Source of the DNA: Shewanella aestuarii
GTDB taxonomy: Bacteria > Pseudomonadota > Gammaproteobacteria > Enterobacterales > Shewanellaceae
Direction of reading: 5' to 3'
Length of the DNA stretch: 64,000 nucleotides
NCBI RefSeq assembly: GCF_011765625.1
Contig: NZ_CP050313.1
Span: 864,501-928,500 of the forward strand
Shown here: positions 29,839 to 40,620 of the stretch, piece after piece
How positions within the stretch are numbered: position 1 is the first letter of the stretch
Layout of the letters: each line of letters begins with the position of its first letter
Translations under genes and position numbers: made by a program
The notes under the pieces: generated by a model
What the model saw: the letters and a program-made list of their open reading frames with translations, nothing else
Database searches by the model: none
What the model was told of the DNA's origin: nothing

Positions 29839-31870
29839 TGTGACTAATTAGCGCATTTTTACTGGCAAGATATTTCATTTCAAACTCTTCTAATGGTAAA
29901 GGCTGACTATAGAAGAAACCTTGTCCAATAGGGCAATTATGATCACGTAGCCAATCTAGTTGATCTTGATTTTCAATGCCTTCAGCGACAATCGATAAGT
30001 TTAATTGTTGTCCTAGCATCAAAATGGTGGATGCAATCGCACTGTCATTGGGAAGATCGCTAACAAAAGCACGATCAATTTTCATCGTGGTAATCGGTAA
30101 ATGGCGTAAATAAGATAAAGAAGAATAGCCAGTACCAAAATCATCAACAGCAATACCAAACCCTGCCGATTTAAGTTGCTCAAGCTTACTGATGGCAAGT
30201 TCAATATCATTCATCAAAGAAGTTTCTGTTATTTCAATTTCAAGTAGTTCTGGTCTAACTTGATAACGTAGCGCCATCTGTTTGATATCGGGTACTAAGC
30301 TTGGATCTGCAAATTGTTGTGAGGCAACATTGACTGCAATAGGCAGGGCGAAATTATATTTTTTCTGCCAGTCTCGTAATATTTTACAGCTTTGCTCAAT
30401 TACCCAGCGACCAATTGGAATGATAATACCTGTCTCTTCCGCCACTGGAATAAATGACATTGGACTTATCAATCGGCCATCTTTTTTCCAACGAATGAGT
30501 GCTTCACAGCCAATAACTTTATTGGTGCTAATATCTAATTTGGGTTGCAAATAAAGTAAAAACTCATTGTTTTTTAATGCATCATGTAATGAGGCTTCAG
30601 TACGTAATCTCACCGCTGCTCGCTCTGTCATCTGCTCTTTAAAGAATGACCATTGGTTTGAACCAGCCGCTTTGGCACTGTACATGGCAATATCTGCATG
30701 TCGAATTAAATCTTCAGCGCTGACGCCATCATCAGGATAAATTGAAATACCAATTGAGGCAGCTGGGTGAATGGTGTGTTCATTTAATTGCAGTGGTGTA
30801 TTCAACTGAATTAGCAGTTTGTCGACAAAGTCGGCAGCTTGATCTGGACTCTCTATATCATCAGCTAATACCACAAACTCATCTCCGCCCAGTCTTGCAA
30901 CGCTGCCTTTATCACCGACAACGCGTTCAAGAATACGCGCTATACGAGCAAGAAATTGATCGCCTAGTGCATGGCCGAGAGAGTCATTTACGTTTTTGAA
31001 GCGATCTAAATCAATAAATAGCAGTGCAAAATTACGTTTATGAACTCGCGCTCTTTGAATGGTCACGTTTAGCGTTTCAAGTAACAAGGTGCGATTAGGC
31101 AACCCAGTTAATGGATCGCGGGTGGCCATTTTTCTAAGTTTGTTTTGTGTTTGACTAAATTGCAGCAAGATTTGGTTAAATTTGCTTGTTACTAAACCTA
31201 GCTCGTCATCCTTGTGTGCAGCAGACATAGGCAATAGGTTTTCATCTGGCGTGTCTGGATCAATTTTATCGATAGCCTCGCTGATCCTCGCTATCGGTTG
31301 GGTCAAAAATCGATGGAAAACGACGGTTAATACCAAGGTGAGTAGTAATGCTCTTGCTAGTGTTGCTATAAAACTTAATTGCAATTGATTAAACAATTGG
31401 GTTGTTAGTTTTTGGGTATCATAAAATATGGTTAACGTTCCGATTAACTGCTGATTTTTGCTACCTTCAAAATAAAAGGGACGGTACAAAGGTCGAGATA
31501 TTTCTTTAAGCTCACCAAAAAGCTTATTGCTGAGGGTGATGTAATTATCAGAAAAGTCTTCTCCTTCGCTCGAAACAAAGACAAATAACGATCCATCGTC
31601 TAACTCAAGTACTGCAGAGCCGACATTATCGACTTTAATAATGCCTTCAAGTGTTTGTTGTGCAAGTTTGTCATCTAATGCCCAAACTGCATTTGTTGTT
31701 GTTTGTTCGACGGAATCGAGAAGCTCTTGTTGTGAGCCATGAAGTTGTTGTTTGGTGGTGACGACGACAAGGGCAATTTCAACAATAAATATGGCGATAG
31801 CAAAAAATAGTGCAGTAAATACTACAAGATTTGTTTGTTTCCAAGTCAATGACTTAAATCTTGGGGTCAT
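29834..31870 (-). CDS. GGDEF-EAL c-di-GMP turnover membrane protein
   Basis: A 678-residue protein from ATG 31870; a TTG at 31963 would add 31 residues and lacks a Shine-Dalgarno. It has an N-terminal membrane helix (about 12-35), a periplasmic sensor region, a second helix (about 170-195), HAMP, then GGDEF with an intact RLGGDEF (about residue 325) and EAL with intact EALIRW (about 455), DDFGTGYSS, KIDR and AEGIE residues. Both domains look catalytically competent. No RxxD inhibitory site precedes GGDEF at the usual spacing. It may make and/or degrade c-di-GMP in response to a periplasmic signal. It lies antisense between rpsO and pnp. Confidence 0.93.
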   Translation of the reverse strand: MTPRFKSLTWKQTNLVVFTALFFAIAIFIVEIALVVVTTKQQLHGSQQELLDSVEQTTTNAVWALDDKLAQQTLEGIIKVDNVGSAVLELDDGSLFVFVSSEGEDFSDNYITLSNKLFGELKEISRPLYRPFYFEGSKNQQLIGTLTIFYDTQKLTTQLFNQLQLSFIATLARALLLTLVLTVVFHRFLTQPIARISEAIDKIDPDTPDENLLPMSAAHKDDELGLVTSKFNQILLQFSQTQNKLRKMATRDPLTGLPNRTLLLETLNVTIQRARVHKRNFALLFIDLDRFKNVNDSLGHALGDQFLARIARILERVVGDKGSVARLGGDEFVVLADDIESPDQAADFVDKLLIQLNTPLQLNEHTIHPAASIGISIYPDDGVSAEDLIRHADIAMYSAKAAGSNQWSFFKEQMTERAAVRLRTEASLHDALKNNEFLLYLQPKLDISTNKVIGCEALIRWKKDGRLISPMSFIPVAEETGIIIPIGRWVIEQSCKILRDWQKKYNFALPIAVNVASQQFADPSLVPDIKQMALRYQVRPELLEIEITETSLMNDIELAISKLEQLKSAGFGIAVDDFGTGYSSLSYLRHLPITTMKIDRAFVSDLPNDSAIASTILMLGQQLNLSIVAEGIENQDQLDWLRDHNCPIGQGFFYSQPLPLEEFEMKYLASKNALISHI

Positions 31871-32312
31871 GTTTTGGTCCGTGTCTTTTAGACATATTTT
31901 TATAGTGTCTTGTTGGTTTAAAATTATTCGATATGCATTTGATTTAATTAACTTACGAATCAATAACTTAGATAACTAATCACTTAGGTAAATCTGGATA
32001 AAACATCATATCGAATAAGTAACCGAGTTTAGGATATTCAATGCATTAACCTAATTTATATTAGTATAGCTAACCAATCCATATTACAAGTAAATTCCCC
32101 AATTTCAATCTTGTGATCGCTATGTTGTGTACTTACATCACGTTAATATGTAACTTGGTGATAATTTTTGTTTTAAGTTGTTTAAATTTAATGAAAATTT
32201 ATTTGAGAATTAAATTTTACATCTTGATGTCAGTCACTATTTAACTATTGATCTGATTTGAAGTATACTTACGCGCGTATTTTAAAGGTAATTAAATTAA
32301 GGAATGGGTCAC
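31871..32312. promoter_or_regulatory. Divergent regulatory region between the GGDEF-EAL gene and pnp
   Basis: About 440 bp, AT-rich, with no convincing gene. A possible pnp promoter is TTAACT (32241-32246), a 17-bp spacer and TATACT (32264-32269), about 43 bp before the pnp start. The pnp leader often carries an RNase III-cleaved hairpin in relatives; no strong one was recognised here by eye. Confidence 0.35.
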
Positions 32313-34409
32313 GTGAATCCTATCGTAAAGAGTTTTGAGTATGGTCAACATACAGTCACCTTAGAAACAGGTGTTATTGCACGTCAAGCTGATGCAGCGG
32401 TATTAGCAAGCATGGGTGATACAACTGTCCTTGTCACTGTTGTTGGTAAAAAGGTTGCGGATTTAAGCCGTGATTTCTTCCCATTGACAGTTAACTATCA
32501 AGAGAAAACATACGCAGCGGGTAAGATCCCTGGCGGTTTCTTTAAGCGTGAAGGTCGTCCATCAGAAGATGAAACTTTGATTGCACGTCTTATTGACCGT
32601 CCTATTCGTCCTTTATTTCCTAACGGTTTTAAAAATGAAGTACAGGTTATCATTACTGTAGTATCCGTTGAACCACAAATTGAGCCTGACATTATCTCAA
32701 TGATTGGTACTTCTGCTGCACTTGCGATATCTGGTATTCCATTTAATGGCCCACTAGGTGCTGCACGTGTTGGTTATATCAATGGTGAATACTTACTTAA
32801 CCCTTCAGTCGATCAGGTTGCTCAAAGCGACTTGGATCTGGTTGTAGCGGGTACGCAAAGTGCGGTATTGATGGTTGAATCTGAAGCGAAATCACTTGCC
32901 GAAGAAATCATGTTAGGTGCTGTAACTTATGGTCATGAGCAACAGCAAGTTGTTATTGATGCTATTGCTGAATTTAAAGCGGAAGCTGGTAAACCAATTT
33001 GGGATTGGACTGCACCAGTTCAAGACCAAGACTTAGTAGCTAAAATTAAAGATTTAGCTGAAGTTGGTATGACAGAAGCTTATCAAATTGAAGTTAAGCA
33101 AGATCGTTATGCGCAAGTTGGTGTTGTTAAAGCCGCTGCTAAAGCTGCACTTGTAGCCGAGAATCCTGATGTTGATCAACGTGAAGTTGATAACTTACTT
33201 GGTAGCTTAGAGAAAAATATTGTTCGCAGTCGTATCCTTAGTGGCAAGCCACGTATCGACGGTCGTGAACCTGATATGATCCGCGCATTAAGCGTGCTAG
33301 CTGGTGTACTTCCACGTACTCACGGTAGCTCATTGTTTACACGTGGTGAAACGCAAGCATTGGTAACATGTACTCTAGGTACAGAGCGTGATGCACAAAA
33401 AATTGATAGCATCATGGGCGAGCGTACTAATCGCTTTATGCTTCACTATAACTTCCCTCCTTACTCGGTGGGTGAAACGGGTATGGTGGGTTCTCCTAAG
33501 CGTCGTGAAATTGGTCACGGTAAGTTAGCGTGGCGTGGTATCAATGCTGTGATGCCTTCTGCTGAAGAATTCCCATATAGCATCCGTGTGGTTTCAGAAA
33601 TTACTGAATCTAACGGTTCAAGCTCTATGGCTTCTGTTTGTGGGACTTCATTAGCATTGATGGATGCCGGTGTACCTATTAAGTCTTCTGTTGCTGGTAT
33701 CGCTATGGGTCTAGTGAAAGAAGGCGATGACTTTGTTGTTCTTTCTGACATTCTAGGTGATGAAGATCACTTAGGTGACATGGACTTTAAAGTCGCTGGT
33801 ACTCGTGATGGTATTACAGCTTTACAGATGGATATCAAGATTGAAGGTATTACTAAAGAAATCATGGACATTGCTTTACAGCAAGCTTACGGTGCTCGTG
33901 TTCATATTCTTAATGTAATGGATCAAGCTATTGGTTCACATCGTGATGATATCTCTGATCATGCGCCGCGTATCACAACGATCAAGATTAATCCTGAGAA
34001 AATCCGTGATGTTATTGGTAAAGGTGGTGCAACGATTCGTGCACTTACTGAAGAAACCGGTACAACGATTGAGTTAGATGATGATGGTACAGTGAAAATT
34101 GCATCTTCAAATGGCGAAGCAACCAAAGAAGCTATTCGTCGTATTGAAGAAATCACTGCTGAAGTTGAAGTAGGTCGTGTTTATAAAGGTAAGGTTATTC
34201 GTATCGTTGACTTTGGTGCCTTCGTTAATATCCTTCCTGGTAAAGATGGTTTAGTCCACATTTCACAAATTAGTGAAGAGCGTGTCGCTAACGTTTCTGA
34301 TCATCTTGAAATGAACCAAGAAGTAGAAGTTAAAGTGATGGAAGTTGACCGTCAGGGGCGCGTTAGACTTTCTATCAAAGAAGCACAAACTAAAGAAGCA
34401 GCTGAATAA
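32313..34409 (+). CDS. pnp: Polyribonucleotide nucleotidyltransferase (PNPase)
   Basis: A 698-residue 3'-5' phosphorolytic exoribonuclease and degradosome component. It contains two RNase PH-like domains separated by a helical domain, then KH ([25 protein letters not shown]) and S1 ([32 protein letters not shown]) RNA-binding domains. The start is GTG 32313, because AAGGA 32299-32303 gives a 9-nt spacer and the protein begins [14 protein letters not shown] 32304 abuts the ribosome site. A terminator follows. Confidence 0.96.
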   Translation: MNPIVKSFEYGQHTVTLETGVIARQADAAVLASMGDTTVLVTVVGKKVADLSRDFFPLTVNYQEKTYAAGKIPGGFFKREGRPSEDETLIARLIDRPIRPLFPNGFKNEVQVIITVVSVEPQIEPDIISMIGTSAALAISGIPFNGPLGAARVGYINGEYLLNPSVDQVAQSDLDLVVAGTQSAVLMVESEAKSLAEEIMLGAVTYGHEQQQVVIDAIAEFKAEAGKPIWDWTAPVQDQDLVAKIKDLAEVGMTEAYQIEVKQDRYAQVGVVKAAAKAALVAENPDVDQREVDNLLGSLEKNIVRSRILSGKPRIDGREPDMIRALSVLAGVLPRTHGSSLFTRGETQALVTCTLGTERDAQKIDSIMGERTNRFMLHYNFPPYSVGETGMVGSPKRREIGHGKLAWRGINAVMPSAEEFPYSIRVVSEITESNGSSSMASVCGTSLALMDAGVPIKSSVAGIAMGLVKEGDDFVVLSDILGDEDHLGDMDFKVAGTRDGITALQMDIKIEGITKEIMDIALQQAYGARVHILNVMDQAIGSHRDDISDHAPRITTIKINPEKIRDVIGKGGATIRALTEETGTTIELDDDGTVKIASSNGEATKEAIRRIEEITAEVEVGRVYKGKVIRIVDFGAFVNILPGKDGLVHISQISEERVANVSDHLEMNQEVEVKVMEVDRQGRVRLSIKEAQTKEAAE

Positions 34410-34433
34410 TCTCTTTGTTTAGTTAACACTATT

Positions 34434-34462
34434 AAAGGAGACCGTAAGGTCTCCTTTTTTTA
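34434..34462 (+). terminator. Terminator after pnp
   Basis: Perfect 10-bp stem AAAGGAGACC / GGTCTCCTTT with a GTAA loop and a following T-run. Confidence 0.92.
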
Positions 34463-34558
34463 GTTTTTATGACACAAAACAGTCGATTCATCGATAGCGC
34501 TTAGTTAGCTGGGTTGCTATGATAAGTCTTATTAGTGAACCGGATTAAGGTAAAGTGG

Positions 34559-35461
34559 ATGGAATTCAAATTACGCACCACGTTTGTTGCGATAGTTGCA
34601 GGTGCTAGCTTGTTATTAACCGGTTGTGCAACAACCTCTGGTTCAGCTAGTGATCCTGCTTCTGGGCAAATAGTGGTTGCTCCAGTTATGCCTGATTATA
34701 AATTAGAAGTTACTCTGGCTAAATTAAATGAAATTTTAGCCACCATGGAGCTCACTGACGAACAACGAGCACGCTTTCATTATGACCGTGGTGTGATTTA
34801 TGACAGCGTTGGGTTACGCTTACTGGGCCGAATTGATTTTCATCAAGCATTAAAACTTCAACCTAACTTGGCTGATGCTTATAATTTTTTAGGCATTTAT
34901 TATACACAAGAAGGTGAATTTGAAAGTGCTTACGAGGCTTTCGATGGTGTGCTTGAGCTTTCCCCTGAATATGATTATGCCTTTCTTAACCGTGGTATCG
35001 CTTTATATTATGGTGAGCGATATGAGCTTGCAGTGAAAGATATGCAAGAATTCTATCGACGTGATCCAAGTGATGGCTACCGTGTTTTGTGGTTATATTT
35101 AATGTCATCCCACATTGATAATCAAAATGCGTTGAAGACGCTTAGCATGCAGCGCACTCAACTAGAAGACAGTGCATGGTCGAGCATGTTAATTGATTTT
35201 TACCTTGGTAAAATATCGAAAGAGCAACTATTTTCAGCGGCCAAAGTGGGGTTAAGTCAACCTAAAGAGTATGCTGAAAGATTGTGTGAAGCTTATTTTT
35301 ATATGGCTAAACGTGCCGATGAGTTAGGACAATATCAAGATGCTGCTAATTATTATCGTCTAACCTTAGCAACTAACATTTATGATTTTGTTGAACATCG
35401 CTATGCAAGGATTGAGCTTGCAAAAATAAAACATATCCTAGAGCAGCCACCACAAAGCTAA
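34559..35461 (+). CDS. nlpI: Lipoprotein NlpI (TPR protein)
   Basis: A 300-residue outer-membrane lipoprotein with lipobox LLTGC (Cys23) and tetratricopeptide repeats, for example RIDFHQALKLQPNLADAYNFLG and AYEAFDGVLELSPEYDYAFLNRG. NlpI acts as an adaptor for periplasmic proteases and peptidoglycan hydrolases. ATG 34559 has AAGG 8 nt upstream; an upstream GTG at 34535 is in frame but would place extra charged residues before the signal peptide. It sits downstream of pnp, as in enterobacteria. Confidence 0.93.
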   Translation: MEFKLRTTFVAIVAGASLLLTGCATTSGSASDPASGQIVVAPVMPDYKLEVTLAKLNEILATMELTDEQRARFHYDRGVIYDSVGLRLLGRIDFHQALKLQPNLADAYNFLGIYYTQEGEFESAYEAFDGVLELSPEYDYAFLNRGIALYYGERYELAVKDMQEFYRRDPSDGYRVLWLYLMSSHIDNQNALKTLSMQRTQLEDSAWSSMLIDFYLGKISKEQLFSAAKVGLSQPKEYAERLCEAYFYMAKRADELGQYQDAANYYRLTLATNIYDFVEHRYARIELAKIKHILEQPPQS

Positions 35462-35537
35462 ATGTTGTTTGCCTAGCCAACTCGACCCAGAGGCGCTATA
35501 ATTTGCGCCTTTTTTAGCGTCAAGTGCAAAGGTTAAC

Positions 35538-37121
35538 ATGTCAGGCATTAATGTAGAGGTCGATAAGCGTCGTACCTTCGCAATCATTTCGCACCCCGAT
35601 GCGGGTAAGACAACAATTACAGAAAAAGTATTGTTATTCGGTCAAGCTATTCAAACAGCAGGTACTGTAAAGGGTCGTGGCTCTAAGCAACATGCCAAAT
35701 CTGACTGGATGGAAATGGAAAAAGATCGTGGTATTTCCATTACCACTTCGGTTATGCAATTCCCCTATCGCGATTGCCTCGTTAACTTACTTGATACACC
35801 CGGTCACGAAGACTTTTCAGAAGATACTTATCGTACCTTAACTGCCGTGGACTCATGCCTTATGGTGATTGACGCCGCTAAAGGTGTTGAGGATCGTACG
35901 CGTAAGTTAATGGAAGTTACCCGGTTGCGTGATACACCTATTATTACTTTCATGAATAAATGTGACCGTGATATTCGTGATCCGATGGAAGTGATGGATG
36001 AAGTTGAAACCGAGCTTAAAATTGCTTGTGCACCTATCACTTGGCCAATCGGTTGTGGTAAGTCATTTAAAGGTGTTTATCATATTCATCGTGACGAAAC
36101 GATTTTGTATCAATCAGGTCAAGGTCACACTATTCAAGAAGTGCGAATTGTTAAAGGGTTAAACAACCCAGAACTTGATGCAGAGATCGGTGGTGAGCTA
36201 GCTGAATTATTGCGTGAAGAGCTTGAGCTCGTCGTTGGTGCGTCACACGAGTTTGATTTGGATGCTTTTTTAAAAGGCCAACTATCACCTGTTTATTTTG
36301 GTACTGCATTAGGTAACTTTGGTGTCGACCATATGTTAGATGGGTTGACTGAATGGGCACCTAAGCCACAACCTCGTGCAACTGAAGTGCGTGAAATCAC
36401 TGCTCTTGACAGTAACTTTTCAGGGTTTATATTCAAAATTCAAGCGAATATGGATCCAAAACATCGAGACCGTGTCGCCTTTATGCGAGTGGTTTCAGGA
36501 AAATACGAAAAGGGCATGAAAATGCACCATGTTCGTATCGGTAAAGATGTGCGTATTTCTGATGCTTTGACTTTTGTCGCCGGCGATCGTGAGCAAGTTG
36601 AAGAAGCTTACCCGGGTGATATCATTGGTCTACATAACCATGGCACAATTCAAATTGGTGATACTTTTTCTCAAGGTGAAAAGTTTAAGTTTACCGGCAT
36701 TCCAAACTTTGCCCCTGAAATGTTCCGTCGTATCCGTTTAAAAGATCCGCTGAAACAAAAGCAGCTACTCAAAGGTCTTGTACAGTTATCTGAAGAGGGA
36801 GCTGTACAGGTATTTAGACCTATAGATTCCAATGATTTGATTGTTGGGGCGGTTGGTGTGCTCCAGTTTGAGGTTGTTGTTGGTCGTCTTAAAAGTGAAT
36901 ACAATGTTGAAGCAATATATGAAGGCATTAGTGTTTCAACCGCGCGTTGGGTTTATTGTAAAGATGAGCGTAAATTAGAAGAGTTTCGTCGTAAGTGCAG
37001 CTCCAATTTGGCTTTAGATGGTGGTGATAATTTAACCTACATTGCACCGACCATGGTTAATTTGAACTTAGCGATGGAACGTTATCCAGATGTCGAATTT
37101 GCCAAAACCCGTGAGAATTAA
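35538..37121 (+). CDS. prfC: Peptide chain release factor 3
   Basis: A 527-residue translational GTPase that removes RF1/RF2 from the ribosome after termination. G1 is [10 protein letters not shown] (about 17-26), with [27 protein letters not shown] and NKCDRD as G2-G4, followed by EF-G-like domains II and III. Length matches the family. Monocistronic, with a downstream hairpin. Confidence 0.97.
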   Translation: MSGINVEVDKRRTFAIISHPDAGKTTITEKVLLFGQAIQTAGTVKGRGSKQHAKSDWMEMEKDRGISITTSVMQFPYRDCLVNLLDTPGHEDFSEDTYRTLTAVDSCLMVIDAAKGVEDRTRKLMEVTRLRDTPIITFMNKCDRDIRDPMEVMDEVETELKIACAPITWPIGCGKSFKGVYHIHRDETILYQSGQGHTIQEVRIVKGLNNPELDAEIGGELAELLREELELVVGASHEFDLDAFLKGQLSPVYFGTALGNFGVDHMLDGLTEWAPKPQPRATEVREITALDSNFSGFIFKIQANMDPKHRDRVAFMRVVSGKYEKGMKMHHVRIGKDVRISDALTFVAGDREQVEEAYPGDIIGLHNHGTIQIGDTFSQGEKFKFTGIPNFAPEMFRRIRLKDPLKQKQLLKGLVQLSEEGAVQVFRPIDSNDLIVGAVGVLQFEVVVGRLKSEYNVEAIYEGISVSTARWVYCKDERKLEEFRRKCSSNLALDGGDNLTYIAPTMVNLNLAMERYPDVEFAKTREN

Positions 37122-37160
37122 TCATTTGGCAATGAACTACAATTAAAGTTGATGTAACTT

Positions 37161-37188
37161 AAAAGGCGCATATAGCGCCTTTTCTATT
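37161..37188 (+). terminator. Terminator after prfC
   Basis: Stem AAAAGGCGC / GCGCCTTTT with an ATATA loop, then CTATTTTTT. The same AAGGCGC/GCGCCTT stem recurs after deoD and ubiT. Confidence 0.82.
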
Positions 37189-37209
37189 TTTTGGCTAATG
37201 GAATGAACA

Positions 37210-37983
37210 ATGCAAATAGGCATTTTTGAAAGTCATGCTCATCTTGATTTTCCTGAATTTGATGGAGTTCGTGAGCAGTTATTTGCAGATATGGCTCAGG
37301 CTGGCATTACGCATGCTTTAATCCCGGGTGTTAGCCCGGTTTATTGGCAACGGCAGTTGGCAGTAGCAAAACAATATGACTGTTATTTTGCTCTTGGTAT
37401 TCACCCCTGGTATATCCCTGAAGATATTGAAAATTCGATAAAGTTACTCGAGCAGCAAATTATTGAAAATATCCAAAATAGTCATTTTGTGGCAATTGGT
37501 GAGTGTGGATTAGATAAATTACATACTTCATTTGATAGCCAATTGTTTTTACTAGAAAAACAATTGAGGTTAGCACAAAAGTACAATTTGCCGGTGATTT
37601 TACATGCCGTTAAATGTCATTCAGAATTAATAAACTTATTAAAGAAGTACCCTAATAAGCGAGGTGGGATCATTCATGGATTCTATGCCAGTACCGAGAT
37701 TGCCCTGCAATATATCAACCTAGGTTATAAGTTAGGCATAGGAGGTCTGATACTCAACTCTCAAGCTAAAAAGTTACATCAGGTTGTTGCTCACATTGGT
37801 ACAGAACATTTGCTGATAGAAACGGATTCACCGAGTATGGCGCCCTTTAAATCAGCGCAAAAAATAAATTCCCCACTAATTTTACCTCTAATCATAAAAA
37901 AATTAGCAATTTTGAACAAAAAAACAACTGTTTCTATATTAGAACAGCTTAATAAAAACATTTTGCAACTGTTTGAGCTTTAA
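37210..37983 (+). CDS. TatD-family metal-dependent hydrolase (YjjV-like)
   Basis: A 257-residue TIM-barrel hydrolase. Metal ligands of the TatD family are visible: His9-x-His11 (ESHAHLD), Glu98 (GECGLD), His132 (LHAVKCH), His156 (IHGFYAS) and Asp206 (ETDSP). Relatives have DNase or 3'-5' exonuclease activity. It is less conserved than TatD proper and closest in feel to YjjV. Position just before the nucleoside uptake and breakdown genes fits a nucleic-acid scavenging role, but that is inference. Confidence 0.88.
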   Translation: MQIGIFESHAHLDFPEFDGVREQLFADMAQAGITHALIPGVSPVYWQRQLAVAKQYDCYFALGIHPWYIPEDIENSIKLLEQQIIENIQNSHFVAIGECGLDKLHTSFDSQLFLLEKQLRLAQKYNLPVILHAVKCHSELINLLKKYPNKRGGIIHGFYASTEIALQYINLGYKLGIGGLILNSQAKKLHQVVAHIGTEHLLIETDSPSMAPFKSAQKINSPLILPLIIKKLAILNKKTTVSILEQLNKNILQLFEL

Positions 37984-38162
37984 TTGTTTTTTTGCAAACG
38001 CATGTGTTATTTGCTGCTTTTGTTTTGTAAATAACTGAAATTAAACTCTAAAAGTTTGATCAAATCGACGATTTTCAACTAATGCTCAGTTATAATCTGC
38101 AGCGGAAATAGGTTGGTTAACAACATTTAATAAAAATGTTAACAATAAAAGGGTGATGAGTA

Positions 38163-39437
38163 ATGGATATAGTTATGAGTCTAGTTGGGGTGGTCACCAT
38201 ACTAGCGATAGGTTTTTTACTGTCGACAAACAAAAAAGCTATTAATGTTCGTACTGTAGGTGGCGCTTTAGCTATTCAAGCGTTTTTTGCGGGTTTTGTA
38301 TTATATGTACCAATTGGTCAGCAAGTTCTTGGTGGTGTTTCACAAGCTGTTGCTGATGTTATTGGTTATTCACAAGCGGGTATCAACTTTCTATTTGGTG
38401 GTTTAGGTACTGACGCTATGTTTGCTAACGGTGTTGGATTCGTATTCGCTGTACGTGTTCTTCCTGTTATCATTTTCTTCTCTTCTTTAATCGCTGTACT
38501 TTACTACCTTGGCATCATGCAAATGGTAATCAAGTTCATCGGTGGTGGATTACAAAAAGCTTTAGGCACTAGCCGTACTGAGTCAATGTCTGCAACAGCA
38601 AACATTTTCGTTGGTCAAACTGAAGCGCCGCTGGTTGTACGTCCTTTCATTCCTACAATGACTAACTCTGAACTATTCGCCATCATGGTGGGTGGTCTAG
38701 CTTCTATCGCTGGTGCGGTATTGGCTGGTTATGCAGGTATGGGCGTTAAGATTGAATACCTAGTTGCAGCATCATTTATGGCGGCACCAGGTGGCTTAAT
38801 GATGGCGAAGTTAATGCACCCAGAAACTGAAGAAACCAATAACGATATGACTGACTTACCAGAAGATACTGATAAGCCTGCCAACGTTATCGATGCAGCA
38901 GCCGCTGGTGCTTCTTCTGGTATGCATTTAGCGTTAAACGTTGGCGCAATGCTTTTAGCGTTCGTTGGTTTAATTGCAATGATTAACGGCATGCTAGGTG
39001 GTATTGGTGGTTGGTTTGGTTTTGAAGGTCTATCTTTAGAACTTATTCTTGGCTACGTGTTCATGCCTTTAGCTTTCCTTATTGGTGTACCTTGGAATGA
39101 AGCTATGGTTGCTGGTTCTTTCATTGGTCAAAAAATCGTTGTAAACGAATTTGTGGCTTACTTGAACTTTGCTCCTTACTTAAAAGATATTGCCGATGGC
39201 GGTATGTTGGTTGAAGCAACGGGTCAAGCAATGACTGACCGTACAAAAGCGATTATCTCTTTCGCATTGTGTGGTTTTGCTAACTTATCTTCAATTGCAA
39301 TTTTATTAGGCGGCTTAGGTGCTATGGCGCCAAATCGTCGTCACGACCTTGCTAAGCTTGGTGTTCGTGCGGTTATTGCTGCTTCATTAGCTAACTTAAT
39401 GAGTGCAACTTTAGCGGGTTTATTCTTAGCTATCTAA
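38163..39437 (+). CDS. nupC: Concentrative nucleoside transporter (NupC/CNT family)
   Basis: A 424-residue polytopic inner membrane symporter of the CNT family. Signature segments are FVGQTEAPLVVRPF and the MLAFVGLIAMINGMLGGIGGWFG gate region, followed by GVPWNEAMVAGSFIGQKIVVNEFVAY. It imports nucleosides with cations. The upstream region (37984-38162) contains a small AACATTT/AAATGTT hairpin and AT-rich sequence. The downstream partner genes are a Tsx-like porin and deoCABD. Confidence 0.94.
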   Translation: MDIVMSLVGVVTILAIGFLLSTNKKAINVRTVGGALAIQAFFAGFVLYVPIGQQVLGGVSQAVADVIGYSQAGINFLFGGLGTDAMFANGVGFVFAVRVLPVIIFFSSLIAVLYYLGIMQMVIKFIGGGLQKALGTSRTESMSATANIFVGQTEAPLVVRPFIPTMTNSELFAIMVGGLASIAGAVLAGYAGMGVKIEYLVAASFMAAPGGLMMAKLMHPETEETNNDMTDLPEDTDKPANVIDAAAAGASSGMHLALNVGAMLLAFVGLIAMINGMLGGIGGWFGFEGLSLELILGYVFMPLAFLIGVPWNEAMVAGSFIGQKIVVNEFVAYLNFAPYLKDIADGGMLVEATGQAMTDRTKAIISFALCGFANLSSIAILLGGLGAMAPNRRHDLAKLGVRAVIAASLANLMSATLAGLFLAI

Positions 39438-39777
39438 GTTAATACGATACAAGGACTGGGTTTTTCTCGACAAAGACCCAGTCAATAGACATCTAACAAA
39501 AATTAATCGTGTTTAACCACCACTTTCCAAATGCGAAGTTGTTTTCAGTTTAGAGTGAGTGCTGATTTAAATTGTTACTGCAGCCTTATTTTGAACTTAA
39601 ATGTTTTATTTGCTGTTGTGTTGTGACGTGAAAGTTATGACATTGTTCACAAGATAGAATTTAGTATTTGTTTTTTACCTATTAAATATTGTGATTTATA
39701 ACAATAGAGGTAAAATACCTGCGCTTAAAAACAAGAGCTGTCCTTGATGACAGCAAAATTATAAAATGGGGTTGATG
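39438..39777 (+). promoter_or_regulatory. Gap before the Tsx-like porin gene, with a CRP-like operator
   Basis: 340 bp without a gene. A hairpin GACTGGGT / ACCCAGTC (39454-39483) just after nupC may be a weak terminator but lacks a T-run. TATGACATTGTTCACA (39636-39651) matches nine of ten positions of the CRP consensus TGTGA-N6-TCACA and lies about 127 bp before the porin start, consistent with catabolite control of nucleoside genes. Confidence 0.5.
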
Positions 39778-40620
39778 ATGAAAAATGTTAAAACTTTAGC
39801 TTTAGCTGTAACTGCAGTTTCTGCAATGACAGTTGGTACTGTTCAAGCAGAACAATATTATGGTTTTGCAAATGTTTCTGTAAATTATTTAGACTGGAGC
39901 GATGGTACTGAAGACCGTTCTCGTGATATTCAAAATGGTTTTGGTGCTAAATCTGATTTTGTTTATTTAGAAATCGAAGGCGGTGCAGGTTACGATTGGG
40001 GTGATGTATACGGTTTCATTGATTTCGAAAATCCAACTAAAATGGATTGGAGCGGAGATCAAGATGACGGTAGTAAAGCTTTCCGTATTGCAGCTAAAGG
40101 TAGTGTGGCAATCAATATTGGTGAAACCAATTGGAATGCCTACGGTCACATTTATAGCTTGACTGACTCTTCTGGTTTCTATGAGCAAAACGTAGTTTTA
40201 GGTGTTAGCTATGACATTAACACTGACTTTGGTTTATGGGTTAAGCCTTTTGTTGGTGCTCATTTTGCTCATAACAGTGCCATTGGTGCAGGTTTCAACG
40301 GTGGTATGGCTGGTTGGGTACTTGGCTATAACTTTAAGTTGGGTGGACAAGATCTTATGATCACTAACTGGAATGAAATTGAGTTTGCTCGTGCAGATGA
40401 ATACCGTGGTTTTTGTACTAGCGAAACATGTACAGGCCCAGGAGATGACGACTTCCAAAACACTAATGGTAAGAGCTGGGGCCTAAACGGTGCAGTAGCT
40501 TTATGGTGGAATGCCACTAGTGATGTAACCTTCGGTATCCAATACCGCTATGCAGAACAAAAACTAGGTACTGCAGCTTATCAAAATGCTATGATTTTCT
40601 CTGCGAAGTATAACTTCTAA
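39778..40620 (+). CDS. Nucleoside-specific outer membrane channel (Tsx/OmpK family)
   Basis: A 280-residue outer membrane protein. The signal peptide MKNVKTLALAVTAVSAMTVGTVQA ends in a clear VQA-EQ cleavage site, and the C-terminus is KYNF, a beta-barrel ending. The mature protein begins YYGFANVSVNYLDWSDG and includes the YLEIEGG...FIDFENP pattern of the Tsx/OmpK family. A loop carries a Cys pair (FCTSETCTGPG). Three in-frame Met codons (39766, 39775, 39778) precede the signal; 39778 gives the best ribosome-site spacing. It probably admits nucleosides to the periplasm for NupC. Confidence 0.88.
   Translation: MKNVKTLALAVTAVSAMTVGTVQAEQYYGFANVSVNYLDWSDGTEDRSRDIQNGFGAKSDFVYLEIEGGAGYDWGDVYGFIDFENPTKMDWSGDQDDGSKAFRIAAKGSVAINIGETNWNAYGHIYSLTDSSGFYEQNVVLGVSYDINTDFGLWVKPFVGAHFAHNSAIGAGFNGGMAGWVLGYNFKLGGQDLMITNWNEIEFARADEYRGFCTSETCTGPGDDDFQNTNGKSWGLNGAVALWWNATSDVTFGIQYRYAEQKLGTAAYQNAMIFSAKYNF

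Noticed and set aside
38122..38140. AACATTT/AAATGTT hairpin before nupC as a riboswitch
   Set aside because: A single 7-bp AT-rich stem with no conserved aptamer features; no purine-riboswitch-like core was found.
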